Positions 8,270-16,864 of a stretch of DNA of 64,000 nucleotides are shown here, in pieces. Positions within the stretch are counted from its first letter, which is position 1. Each line of letters starts with the position of its first letter. The notes under the pieces were generated by a model that was given only the letters and a program-made list of their open reading frames with translations, searched no databases and was not told the origin of the DNA. The stretch comes from Frigoribacterium sp. CG_9.8. GTDB taxonomy: Bacteria > Actinomycetota > Actinomycetes > Actinomycetales > Microbacteriaceae. The DNA is taken from assembly GCF_015751965.1 (NCBI RefSeq), contig NZ_JADOVH010000002.1:186001-250000 (forward strand), given 5' to 3'. A program made the position numbers and the translations under genes.

Positions 8270-9547
8270 GGACTCGATCGGATCCTGCCGCGCAGCTTTT
8301 GCAGCGGGCAGAGTGCCGGCGACGAAAGCGATTGCCATCACGATGATGATGATCAGGGCGATCGATGCCGGGCTGAAGGCGATGAGCGTGAGTCCGGGCA
8401 GGTCGGAGAAGACCGATCCGGAGAGAGCCGCGCTCACGCCGCTGCCGACCAGGATGGCGACAGCCGCCCCGATCGCGCTGCCGAGGAAGCCGATGAACAC
8501 GGCCTCGAAACTGAACAGCCCGAAGACCTTACTGCCGCTCATGCCCATGGCCTTCATCAGCCCGATCTCCCTCGTGCGCTCCTGCACCGACATCAGCAGC
8601 GTGTTCACGATGCCGAAGCTCGCCGCGAGCAGTGCGATGACCGCGAACGCGTTGAGCACGAGCACAATCACGTCGATGACTGTCTTGAAGGTGCCGATTT
8701 GGTCGGCGACGGTCTGTCCGCTGTAGCCTGCCTTGGTCAGACGCTCCTTCAGTTTGGTGACCTCGGCTTCAGATGCGGAGCCGGCGAAACGCACGGAAGC
8801 CTGCGAAAACCGGTCCTTTGCTGCGCCAGTGAGGCCGACGGTCTGGGCGTCGAACAGCTTCTGGGTGAGGGCGGAGTTGGTGGTCGCTGCGTCAGCGATC
8901 GCGCCGAGGCTTGCCTCGGAGATGCCGACGACGGTGGCGTCGATGGTGGAGGAGTTGCGCGCGGCATCCGTGACACCGATCTTCACCGTCGCGCCGATTG
9001 CGGCGGAGTTGCTCGAGAGCCCGAGGGCCCTCACGTAGGACTTCGCCAAAACGACCTGGGACTGGCTGGAGGTGGAACTCAGTTGTGATCCGGAGGCGAG
9101 CTGCAGTGTGATGCCCGGCACCGCGCCGATCGCGGTGACGGTGTATTTGGTGCCGGATCCGTTCTGGATGTACCCGGGGCTGATCGATAGCGTAGGCTGC
9201 ACCGATTTGACGCCCGTGAGATTGGTGATGGTCGTGATGTCACTCGGGGTCAAGGCCTGAACGGTAGTGCCCGGGCGTCCGCCACCGGATGCGGCGACGA
9301 GATCCGGGTTGTATTTCTTGGGGCCGGTGGTGGTCGCATCCGTGGCCACCTTGGTGACCGTGAGCACGTCCTGCGCGCCGATGGCCGCGACGGTGTTGTT
9401 GATGTAGTTGTTGATGCCCGTGCCGAGTCCGTTGGTGATCGTGAGGGTGAATGCCCCGATGAAGATCGCAATAACGGTGAGAGTGGTGCGCAGTTTGCTG
9501 CGGAAACTGTTATCGATCGCCGTGCCGATCACGTCGATGGTTCTCAT
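8255..9547 (-). CDS. MacB/FtsX-type ABC transporter permease
   Basis: 430 residues. There is an N-terminal membrane helix (about 15-40, RSKLRTTLTVIAIFIGAFTLTITNGL), a large extracytoplasmic domain rich in Ser/Thr (about 45-290, MacB periplasmic-core type), and three helices at the C-terminus in the FtsX fold. It pairs with the ATPase upstream (4-bp overlap). MacB-like pairs in Gram-positives export peptides or act as mechanotransmission devices; no membrane-fusion partner is next to it, and the substrate is unknown. Confidence 0.9.
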   Translation of the reverse strand: MRTIDVIGTAIDNSFRSKLRTTLTVIAIFIGAFTLTITNGLGTGINNYINNTVAAIGAQDVLTVTKVATDATTTGPKKYNPDLVAASGGGRPGTTVQALTPSDITTITNLTGVKSVQPTLSISPGYIQNGSGTKYTVTAIGAVPGITLQLASGSQLSSTSSQSQVVLAKSYVRALGLSSNSAAIGATVKIGVTDAARNSSTIDATVVGISEASLGAIADAATTNSALTQKLFDAQTVGLTGAAKDRFSQASVRFAGSASEAEVTKLKERLTKAGYSGQTVADQIGTFKTVIDVIVLVLNAFAVIALLAASFGIVNTLLMSVQERTREIGLMKAMGMSGSKVFGLFSFEAVFIGFLGSAIGAAVAILVGSGVSAALSGSVFSDLPGLTLIAFSPASIALIIIIVMAIAFVAGTLPAAKAARQDPIESLRYE

Positions 9548-10242
9548 GCGGCCACCGCGCTTCCGGTGCTGACGACGAGGCCGTCGCGGATGTAGATGCG
9601 ACGATCGCAGCGCGCCGCCAGGTCTTCGTCGTGGGTGACGACGATAAGAGTGATGCCCTTATCCCGGTTGAGTGCGAAGAGGATGTCCTCGACCACCGCG
9701 CCGGTCGCCGTATCGAGATTGCCGGTCGGCTCATCCGCGAAGATGATGCGTGGGTTGTTGACCAGCGCACGGGCAATGACCGCCCGCTGTTTCTGGCCGC
9801 CCGAGAGGTTGCTCGCCCTGTTGGACGCTTTGTCTTCCAGTTCCAGCGCGGCGAGGGCCTCAAGGCCGCGCCGCTTGCGCTCCCGCGAGCCGATACCCGC
9901 GATTTTGAGCGGGAGGATCACATTCTCGAGCACCGATGCACCTCCGGTGAGGAAGAACTGTTGGAACACGAAGCCGAAGGTGCGGTTTCGGGTGGTGTTG
10001 AGGGTTGTGCCGGTGAGGAGCACTGCATCCGATCCCGAGAGTTCGATGGATCCACCGCTGGGCCGGTCGAGTAGGGCGAGAAGGTGCATCAGGGTGGACT
10101 TGCCCGAGCCGCTCTTGCCGACGATGGCCACGGATTCACCCTCGAAGATTTCGAGTGAGACGCCCTTGAGTGCGTCGAACCGTCCGGCTCCCTTTCCATA
10201 GAACTTTGTGACATCGCGCGCAGCGAGAATCGGGACTGGCAT
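9544..10242 (-). CDS. ABC transporter ATP-binding protein (MacB/LolD type)
   Basis: 232 residues. Walker A (GKSGSGKSTL), Q-loop, signature LSGGQKQR and Walker B followed by ADEPTGNLD are all intact, as in the LolD/MacB ATPase subfamily. ATG 10242 is chosen over the longer open frame because GAGGAG lies 8 bp upstream and homologues start at MPVPILAARDVTKFYG. It is the first gene of the two-gene transporter operon; its stop overlaps the permease start. Confidence 0.93.
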   Translation of the reverse strand: MPVPILAARDVTKFYGKGAGRFDALKGVSLEIFEGESVAIVGKSGSGKSTLMHLLALLDRPSGGSIELSGSDAVLLTGTTLNTTRNRTFGFVFQQFFLTGGASVLENVILPLKIAGIGSRERKRRGLEALAALELEDKASNRASNLSGGQKQRAVIARALVNNPRIIFADEPTGNLDTATGAVVEDILFALNRDKGITLIVVTHDEDLAARCDRRIYIRDGLVVSTGSAVAA

Positions 10243-10366
10243 GGCGGTGGGCTCCTCGGTGGGGGTGGGTGTCCAGCCTGCTCTACGCTCCCTGTGAAAC
10301 CTGCATCCCGTGGGAGGAATCCGTGGTACTCCGTGCGGCGTAACGCGGGCACCGACACAGCAGCTA

Positions 10367-11101
10367 TCAGGCTTTCTTCCGGTCGAAGTACTTTTTATCG
10401 ATTGTGACGTCTGCATCGGTCGGGACTGCTGCCGATTGGGCGCCAGGCTGCCGGGCCGCCTTGCGGGCCTTGAGCGAGGACTGGATGAGGTGAAATACCG
10501 TGGGGATGAGTGTCAGCAGCACAACGGCGAGCAGCACGACATCCACGTATTTGATGACGAAGTCGGCGACCGGCTTGATGTTGCCGAGCAGGAACCCGAG
10601 CATGGTCACTCCGGCGCCCCAGATGAAGGCACCGATCGCGTTGTACAGCGAATATTTTCGGTAGTTCATCTTGCCGACCCCGGCCGCGATCGGGGCGAAG
10701 GTGCGCACGATGGGCACGAACCGGGCGAGGATGACGGCAGATCCGCCGAATCGTTCAAAGAAGTGGTTGGTCCGCTTCACGTTTGCGATGCTGAAGAGGC
10801 CGGTCTCTTTGCGCTCGAAGATGCTGGGCCCGGCCTTCTTGCCGATGTAGTACCCAACCTCGCCGCCAAGGAAGGCGGCGAGACCGATGGAGAGCACCAC
10901 CCACCAGATCGGGATTTGGATGGTGCCGGCGAAAGTCAGCAGCCCGGTGATGAGCAGGAGGGTATCCCCGGGCAGGATGAACCCGATCAGCAGCCCGGTC
11001 TCGGCGAAGATGATCGCGCAAACGAGCAGAAGCGCCCATGGTCCGGATTGGTTGATGAGGTAGGCCGGATCGAGCCACGGAACAATGGCGTTATGCAGCA
11101 C
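10367..11101 (-). CDS. DedA family membrane protein
   Basis: 244 residues from GTG 11101. It has the DedA/VTT signature: F-x-E-x-G at [17 protein letters not shown], the [13 protein letters not shown] segment and [19 protein letters not shown]. DedA proteins are implicated in flipping undecaprenyl-phosphate or phosphatidylethanolamine across the membrane. The C-terminus is a charged cytoplasmic tail. The frame is open further upstream, but that stretch overlaps the tRNA-Leu region and encodes nothing conserved. Confidence 0.9.
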
Positions 11102-11206
11102 GGAAGAGGTGCTCCTGTCGTTTGTTGATGTCAGGGTAGTCGATGGCCACGATGTCGGGCTGGGTGTCTGCCGAAAGACCGCGCACAAAGAAAGTATAGA
11201 AAAAGG

Positions 11207-11288
11207 TGCGGAAGAAGGGACTTGAACCCTCACGCCTTGCGGCACAGGTACCTAAAACCTGCGTGTATACCAATTTCACCACTCCCGC
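11207..11288 (-). tRNA. tRNA-Leu (anticodon UAG)
   Basis: The reverse complement folds as a class II tRNA. The 7-bp acceptor stem is GCGGGAG with CTTCCGC; the anticodon stem CAGGT/ACCTG encloses a loop with UAG; there is a long variable arm (GCCGCAAGGC) and a T-loop TTCAAGT. Discriminator base is A; the 3' CCA is not fully encoded. Confidence 0.96.
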
Positions 11289-11352
11289 GAGTGCGGGCCA
11301 AGTGTACCGGGCACCGTGGCTGAGCGACTGATCGGGGTGGGTGATGCGCTCT

Positions 11353-11452
11353 GCCCGCAACACAGCCCTGCCCGCAACACAGCCCTGCCGGCAACACAGC
11401 CCTGCCCGTAACACAGCCCTGCCCGCAACACAGCCTTGCCCGCAACGCTGCC
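11353..11452. repeat. 17-bp tandem repeat between tRNA-Leu and the neuA-like gene
   Basis: Five full units of GCCCGCAACACAGCCCT start at 11353, 11370, 11387, 11404 and 11421, each with at most one change, plus a partial sixth. It lies upstream of the sugar-activation operon and also in the promoter-side region of the tRNA gene on the other strand. Confidence 0.95.
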
Positions 11453-11540
11453 GTCGCCCTTCGTTCACCCAGCGGCCAACTGGAGTTCTCTTCGCCTTTC
11501 TAATCTGACGATCAGGAAAAGTTCACGGAGCGGAGGACAG

Positions 11541-12257
11541 ATGAGCGTCGTCGCAGTTATACCCGCGCGGGGCGGCTCGAAGGGTATCCCCGGCAAAAAC
11601 TTGCGCACCGTTGGCGGGATACCGCTCGTTGTACGCGCGATCGAGGCCGCTCGGTCATGCCACCTGATTGACCGGATAGTGGTCAGCACCGATGACCCAG
11701 CGATCGCGTCTGCCGCCGTTGCGGCGCAAGCGGAAGTCGTCGATCGTCCGGCACACCTGTCCGGTGACCTTGCCAGCTCGGAGTCCGCCGTGCTGCATGC
11801 GCTCGAGCAGCTTGACCAGCCAGCCGAGATCATGGTGCTGCTGCAGCCCACGTCACCTTTCATCGATGCAGCGGCTCTGATGAACGCGATCGAACGAGTA
11901 CTCAGCGGCATGCACGACGTCGTCTTCTCCGCCATCGAGACCTTCGTCTTCCTCTGGAAGTTTGACAGCGAGGGTCGGGCGATGGGAGTCAATCACGACG
12001 CATCCTCTCGCCCGCGTCGGCAGGATCGCGAACCCCAGTTCCAGGAGACCGGCGGGTTCTACGTGATGCGCGCCTCTGGGCTACACCGGTCACGCTTCCG
12101 CTTCTTCGGCCGGGTCGGTGTCGCCGTCGTGGATGAAATCACCGGTGTCGAGATCGACACTGGTGACCAGCTCGCCCTGGCGAACGCGATCGCGACCATT
12201 GTCGATCCCACGACCCCGCAGCATCCGTCACCGTTCCCACAATTGGAGTGCTCATGA
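11541..12257 (+). CDS. Acylneuraminate cytidylyltransferase family (CMP-nonulosonate synthetase)
   Basis: 238 residues. It is expected to activate a sialic-acid-like nonulosonic acid with CTP. The nucleotide-binding motif IPARGGSKGIPGKN is at residues 7-20; LLQPTSPF and QETGGFYVMRASG are further family motifs. ATG 11541 has GGAGGA about 6 bp upstream; the longer frame runs into tandem repeats. The stop overlaps the NeuB-like start (ATGA). Which sugar is activated (Neu5Ac, legionaminate, pseudaminate or KDN) cannot be told from the sequence. Confidence 0.88.
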   Translation: MSVVAVIPARGGSKGIPGKNLRTVGGIPLVVRAIEAARSCHLIDRIVVSTDDPAIASAAVAAQAEVVDRPAHLSGDLASSESAVLHALEQLDQPAEIMVLLQPTSPFIDAAALMNAIERVLSGMHDVVFSAIETFVFLWKFDSEGRAMGVNHDASSRPRRQDREPQFQETGGFYVMRASGLHRSRFRFFGRVGVAVVDEITGVEIDTGDQLALANAIATIVDPTTPQHPSPFPQLECS

Positions 12258-13126
12258 CAGTTCGCATCGGTCTTTCAGAAATTGGCGACGACGCCCCGGT
12301 CTATGTAATCGCAGAAAGCGGTCTCAATCACAACGGCAGTGTCGAGACGGCGATACAGCTCATCGATGTGGCGGCGGATGCGGGCGCCCAGGCGGTCAAG
12401 TTCCAAAAGCGCACCCCGGCGATCTCCACCCCTGAGCACATGAAGAACACTCAACGAGACACGCCCTGGGGAGTGATGACCTATTTGGAGTACCGCTACC
12501 GGGTGGAGTTCTCCCGCGAGCAGTACATCGAGATCGGCGACTATGCCACCCTGCGCGGTCTCGACTGGTTCGCGTCACCCTGGGACGAGCCATCCGTCGA
12601 CTTCCTTGAAGACCTCAACGTGGTGGCCCACAAGATCGCCTCCGCATCGGTCACCGACATCTCACTGCTACAGGCTCTCGCCGCGACCGGCAAGCCGATC
12701 ATCCTTTCTACCGGTATGTCGACACTCGCCCAGATCGACCGAGCGGTCGAAGTGATCGGCACCGAGAGGCTGGTGATCTTGCACGCGACCTCCACCTACC
12801 CGCTGCCAGCGGAGGAGGCGAACCTCTGCATGATAACCACCCTCCAGCAGCGCTATCCCGGGGTGCCGGTCGGCTACTCCGGCCATGAGCGAGGGTTGCA
12901 GATCTCAATCGCCGCGGTCACGCTCGGTGCTGTCGCGGTGGAGCGCCACATCACCCTCGACCGCACGATGTGGGGGTCCGACCACGCGGCATCGCTCGAG
13001 CCGACGGGCTTCGAGCACCTTGTTCGCGATATTCGCGTGATCGGTGAGGCGATGGGCGACGGCGTGAAGCGCGTCTTCCCGGGGGAGCTCGCTCCCCTGG
13101 CAAAGCTCAGACGCGTTTCTGCATGA
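12254..13126 (+). CDS. N-acetylneuraminate synthase family protein, SAF-less
   Basis: 290 residues. The TIM-barrel NeuB domain condenses phosphoenolpyruvate with a hexosamine to form a nonulosonic acid. Family landmarks are IAESGLNHNGSVETA (about 17-31), AVKFQKR, KIASASVTDISLL, ILSTGMST, YPGVPVGYSGHERG and AVERHITLDR. Known NeuB/SpsE enzymes are about 340-350 residues and end in a SAF (antifreeze-like) domain that caps the partner's active site; here the protein stops right after the barrel, with no SAF remnant before the next gene. ATG 12254 has TTGGAG upstream. Coupled by ATGA overlaps on both sides. Confidence 0.87.
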   Translation: MTVRIGLSEIGDDAPVYVIAESGLNHNGSVETAIQLIDVAADAGAQAVKFQKRTPAISTPEHMKNTQRDTPWGVMTYLEYRYRVEFSREQYIEIGDYATLRGLDWFASPWDEPSVDFLEDLNVVAHKIASASVTDISLLQALAATGKPIILSTGMSTLAQIDRAVEVIGTERLVILHATSTYPLPAEEANLCMITTLQQRYPGVPVGYSGHERGLQISIAAVTLGAVAVERHITLDRTMWGSDHAASLEPTGFEHLVRDIRVIGEAMGDGVKRVFPGELAPLAKLRRVSA

Positions 13127-14484
13127 CATTGACCCGCGATGCAGAATCGGGTTCCGCCGCATCGGGTTCCGCCGACGAGACAACCGAGTCCAGGTCGACT
13201 GCGGCAGTGACTATCCTCGCCATCGCAGACTCCGATTCCTATGTGAAGTGGGGCGCGACCCTGCTCGGCCAGGTGCCGGAGCACTGGCAGCGATCACTGA
13301 TCGTGCTCGCAAGCCCGGTGTTGCCCAGCGGCACTCAGCTCGCTGCGGCACTCACCGGAATGACAGAGTCGATCGCGGCCCCCCCGATTCTCGACCTCTC
13401 CGCCATCGCTGTACGCATCGCCGCGCTGAAACCGGATGTCGTGCTGCTGTCAGTTCGCGGACCGCTCGTCAAGGTGGTGGTCAGGGCGATCGTCGGCGCA
13501 TCCGTGCAGCGTCCCGTGATCGTCAGCGGACTGCCGGGCATCTCGATCCCTGCAACGAAGCGGGCCATCGCCCACCGCGCACAGGTCGATCTCTTCGTAT
13601 TGCATTCCCGCCGCGAGATTCGCGAGTTCGAGGCGCTTGCTGCGCTCATGGGTATTGGGATGAATTTCGGCCTCTCGACTCTGCCGTTCCTCCCGCGTAC
13701 GGTGCTGCCGCAGAAGGCTCAGGGTCGCACCCAGAATGGGGAGGTCATTTTCGCGGCGCAAGCAAAGGTACCTGCCGAGAAGGCCGACCGTCTCGCACTG
13801 GTGAGCTGGCTGGCTGAGTCGGCCAGGCGGCATCCGTACCTGCGGGTAGTCGTGAAAGTGCGGGCTGCTCGCGGCGAACAGCAGACGCACGCCGAGCGCT
13901 TCGATTATGCCGATCTCATCCGTGAACTCGATCCACCGGCGCCGCATAATCTGATTGTGGCCAGTGGCGCGATGTCCGGCCATCTCGCCGGTGCGGCCGG
14001 GCTCGTGACGGTCAGTTCGACGGCCGCGATCGAAGCGATCGCGCTGTCGATCCCGGTGATTATCGTTGCGGATTTCGGGGTGAGCCCCGAGCTCATCAAT
14101 ACAGTCTTCACGGACAGCGGCCTCTTTGGAAACTGCGGCGATCTCGTGGAGGGGCGATTCCGGCATCCGAACGCCGCCTGGCTCGATGACAACTATTTCC
14201 ATGCGATCGAGAGCAACAACTGGGTCGACCGTGTGGGCGAACTCCTCGTCAGACGCGCGGCTGGGCAGCTGCCCCTCAAGCCACTGGTGCGCGGCGAGTT
14301 CGGGGGACTTCTGCGACGAGCCTGGGACCGCAAGCGCGCCCTCGGCCGGTTTGACCGGTCGTGGAGCGGCATGCTCGCATTGGTGGTCGGCACACCGGCC
14401 CGCATCACGTTAGTCGTGATCAGGCGGCTGCTCAGCCGCCGCGCTCGTGTGCCGCTCGCGAGCGTGGAGACGATCGGCGCGTAA
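13123..14484 (+). CDS. DUF6716 putative glycosyltransferase
   Basis: 453 residues. The N-terminal segment (about 25-150, TILAIADSDSYVKWGATLL) and the later SGHLAGAAGLVTVSSTAAIEAIALSIPVIIVADFG look like the two Rossmann halves of a GT-B-type glycosyltransferase. The second segment has the glycine-rich donor-loop pattern seen in polysialyltransferase-like enzymes. Its position, overlapping the NeuB-like gene by 4 bp, suggests it transfers the CMP-activated nonulosonate to a surface glycan. Recognition as DUF6716 is from memory of the family; catalysis is inferred. The first 25 residues are low-complexity. Confidence 0.7.
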   Translation: MTLTRDAESGSAASGSADETTESRSTAAVTILAIADSDSYVKWGATLLGQVPEHWQRSLIVLASPVLPSGTQLAAALTGMTESIAAPPILDLSAIAVRIAALKPDVVLLSVRGPLVKVVVRAIVGASVQRPVIVSGLPGISIPATKRAIAHRAQVDLFVLHSRREIREFEALAALMGIGMNFGLSTLPFLPRTVLPQKAQGRTQNGEVIFAAQAKVPAEKADRLALVSWLAESARRHPYLRVVVKVRAARGEQQTHAERFDYADLIRELDPPAPHNLIVASGAMSGHLAGAAGLVTVSSTAAIEAIALSIPVIIVADFGVSPELINTVFTDSGLFGNCGDLVEGRFRHPNAAWLDDNYFHAIESNNWVDRVGELLVRRAAGQLPLKPLVRGEFGGLLRRAWDRKRALGRFDRSWSGMLALVVGTPARITLVVIRRLLSRRARVPLASVETIGA

Positions 14485-14532
14485 CGGCGTCGTGACTGCG
14501 CGGCAGTGGCGACGCCATCGCCGATCGAGGGA

Positions 14533-14588
14533 CTCGGGTGTCACCTTCGCAGGCTGTGACGGGGTGCGTGCCTGCGAAGTTGACCCCT
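14533..14588. repeat. 56-bp dispersed palindromic element, copy 1 (5' of tad locus)
   Basis: The arms GTCAC-CTTCGCAGGC (14540-14554) and GCCTGCGAAG-TTGAC (14570-14584) pair with one mismatch around a short variable centre. It aligns without gaps to copy 2 (46 of 56 bases identical) and to copy 3 at 34031-34086. It lies in the gap between the glycosyltransferase and the tad locus. Confidence 0.85.
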
Positions 14589-14669
14589 CGCCGGGACCGG
14601 GACCACGGCGAATGGGGCCCCTGTGGATAACCTCGGCGCGGGATCGCCCCGTCGTCCCATGATGTGGGG

Positions 14670-15998
14670 ATGCCCACCGCCGTCGCCCTCATCACCGAGC
14701 AAGTGCGCGAGCGAGTACGCCGTGACGGGATCTCCCTCACCGGCACACGTGCGCCAGGTGCCCGGATCGACGCTGGGGTAGCCAACTACAGGGGAGCCAA
14801 CCACGGGGTAGCCGACCAGGCGGCCGGTCACGGGGCGGCCGGCCGAGCGGTTATCGACCGGTACGTGCTGGAGGAGGTGCAGCGCTACAGCGAACGCGCC
14901 CTCGGCGGTTCTCTGCCAATGCTGCTCGACGAGCGTCAGGCCGCCCGCGAGATCATCGACTCGATCACCGGCTTTGGAGCATTACAGCCGTTCTTCGACG
15001 ATCCGGACATTGAGGAGATCTGGATCAACGGGCCATCCCGCGTCTTCATCGCCCGCGACGGCGTGCCAGAACTCTCCAGCGTGATGCTCACCGATACCGA
15101 AGTTCGGGATCTTGTGGAGCGGATGCTGCAATCAACCGGTCGGCGAGTCGATCTGAGCTCGCCATTCGTCGACGCATCCCTGCCGGACGGATCGCGGCTG
15201 CACGTTGTCATTCCGGATGTGACGAAGCGGCACTGGGCTGTCAACATCCGCAAGTTCACCAAGCGCATCCGTGACCTGCAGCGGCTCGTCGCCCTCGGCT
15301 CGCTCAGCCATCAGGCGGCGGAGTTCCTGCGCATGTGTGTGCTCTCCGGGCAGAACATCCTGGTCTCCGGAGCGACGCAGAGTGGCAAGACCACGCTCCT
15401 GAATGCCTTGCTCTCCAGCACACGCGCCGGCGAGCGGATCATCACTGTTGAGGAGACTTTCGAGCTCGACCTTGCCGCACAAGATGTTGTCGGAATGCAG
15501 TGCCGCCAGCCCAGCCTCGAAGGGACGGGCGAGATCACTCTGCGGCGACTCATTAAGGAGGCGTTGCGGATGCGTCCCGATCGGCTCGTGGTCGGTGAGG
15601 TGCGCGAGGCCGAGGCCCTCGACCTGCTTATCGCGCTGAACAGCGGATTACCGGGCATGTGTTCGATCCATGCCAACAGCGCACGGGATGCCCTCGCCAA
15701 GCTCTGTACCCTCCCGCTGCTGGCCGGCCGAAACATCGACTCCTCCTTTGTGGTGCCGACGGTGGCGGCATCCGTCGACATCGTCGTGCACTGTGAACTC
15801 GCCCGCAACGGCCAGCGCCGCGTCACCGAGATCCTCGCTCCGAGCGGGTCCGTCACGGGCGGCGCGATCATCGAAGCGAGCCTGATCTTTGGGTTGCAGC
15901 GCGGTGTCCTGAGTGGCACCGGAGGCTATCCCACCCGCACAGGCAAGTTCGATGCGGCGGGATTCGACCTCGCTTCGCTTCTGGCGGTGGACCCATGA
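14670..15998 (+). CDS. cpaF: CpaF/TadA-type pilus assembly ATPase
   Basis: 442 residues from ATG 14670 (GTG 14664 is also possible). It is the secretion ATPase that powers Tad/Flp pilus extension at the inner face of the membrane. Walker A GATQSGKTTLL has its lysine at about residue 240; the Asp box (TVEETFELDL), Walker B (RPDRLVVGEVREAEALDLL) and His box (SIHANSARDAL) follow. Residues 30-58 are Gly/Ala-rich and encoded by imperfect short repeats. It heads the tad operon and overlaps the next gene by 4 bp. Confidence 0.93.
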   Translation: MPTAVALITEQVRERVRRDGISLTGTRAPGARIDAGVANYRGANHGVADQAAGHGAAGRAVIDRYVLEEVQRYSERALGGSLPMLLDERQAAREIIDSITGFGALQPFFDDPDIEEIWINGPSRVFIARDGVPELSSVMLTDTEVRDLVERMLQSTGRRVDLSSPFVDASLPDGSRLHVVIPDVTKRHWAVNIRKFTKRIRDLQRLVALGSLSHQAAEFLRMCVLSGQNILVSGATQSGKTTLLNALLSSTRAGERIITVEETFELDLAAQDVVGMQCRQPSLEGTGEITLRRLIKEALRMRPDRLVVGEVREAEALDLLIALNSGLPGMCSIHANSARDALAKLCTLPLLAGRNIDSSFVVPTVAASVDIVVHCELARNGQRRVTEILAPSGSVTGGAIIEASLIFGLQRGVLSGTGGYPTRTGKFDAAGFDLASLLAVDP

Positions 15999-16864
15999 CT
16001 CTCACGGTGGTTTTCGGCCTGCTGCTCGGTCTCGGGTTGGTGCTCATCATCTCGCCCTTCGCCTGGCCGAGCGCGGCACTGGTGCGCATGCGATCTGTGC
16101 CCGCGGCAGGCGCACTGCGTCGCAGACTCGCGCAGGCCGGATTGGGCTCGGTATCGCTCTCTGCGTTTGCGGTGGTTTCGGGCCTCGGTGGTCTCGCGGT
16201 GGCAGCTCTTAGCTTTGCGCTCGTGCCCGTCGCGGTGATCGCGCTGATCGCGGGGGTTGCAGCGATTGCTCTTCCCGTGGCAATGGTGCAGTGGCGGGCG
16301 CGCTCCCGTCGCCGCGCAGCTCGAGTGCTCTGGCCCGACATCGTCGATCATCTCGTGTCTGCAGTGCGATCGGGGCTCGCGTTGCCCGACAGCGTGGTGA
16401 CGCTCGCACACACCGGTCCGGCGCCGACCCGAGAGGCGTTCGCAGAGTTCGAACAGGACTATCGGGCGACCGGCAACTTCGGGATTTCGGTCAACGCGCT
16501 GAAGGACCGGCTCGCCGACCCTGTTGCCGACCGCATCCTGGAGACGCTGCGGATGTCGCGCGAGGTCGGAGGGAGCGAACTGACGACAGTGCTGCGCAAT
16601 CTCGCCTCGTACTTGCGACAGGAGGCGGCCATCCGCTCAGAGGTGGAGGCGCGCCAGTCCTGGGTGCTGAATGCGGCACGGCTCGGGGTTGCGGCACCGT
16701 GGATCATCCTGGTGCTGCTGGCGACGCGGCCGGAGGCGGCCGCGGCGTACAACACCGCCGGGGGAGTGCTGCTCATCGTCGGCGGGCTTGTGGTCACCCT
16801 GGTCGCTTACCGCCTGATGCTTGCGCTCGGCCGCTTCCCGGAGGAGCGCCGATGGTTCATCTAA
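15995..16864 (+). CDS. TadB-type type II secretion F domain protein
   Basis: 289 residues. It is an inner-membrane platform protein of the Tad pilus. It has an N-terminal hydrophobic hairpin, a T2SSF domain (about 110-235, WPDIVDHLVSAVRSGLALPDSV through GGSELTTVLRNLASYLRQEAAIRSEVEARQSWVLNAARLG) and a C-terminal membrane pair. It starts within the cpaF stop and overlaps the next gene by 13 bp, so tight translational coupling is expected. Confidence 0.9.
   Translation: MTLTVVFGLLLGLGLVLIISPFAWPSAALVRMRSVPAAGALRRRLAQAGLGSVSLSAFAVVSGLGGLAVAALSFALVPVAVIALIAGVAAIALPVAMVQWRARSRRRAARVLWPDIVDHLVSAVRSGLALPDSVVTLAHTGPAPTREAFAEFEQDYRATGNFGISVNALKDRLADPVADRILETLRMSREVGGSELTTVLRNLASYLRQEAAIRSEVEARQSWVLNAARLGVAAPWIILVLLATRPEAAAAYNTAGGVLLIVGGLVVTLVAYRLMLALGRFPEERRWFI

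Noticed and set aside
11353-11452. Possible CRISPR array
   Set aside because: The 17-bp units are contiguous with no spacers, and no cas gene is present; the same holds for the other arrays.
11091-11468. 125-codon minus-strand frame
   Set aside because: Covers tRNA-Leu and the 17-bp tandem array; the Cys/Arg/Gly-rich product is a translation of the repeats.
14485-14532. Possible attachment site or integrase remnant near the tad locus
   Set aside because: No integrase, transposase or tRNA gene adjoins the repeats on either side, so mobility is only inferred from the flanking repeats.
16291-16851. N-terminal extension of the TadC frame
   Set aside because: These codons lie inside tadB in another frame and read as low-complexity Arg/Ala; the TadC family starts at 16852 after GGAGGAG.
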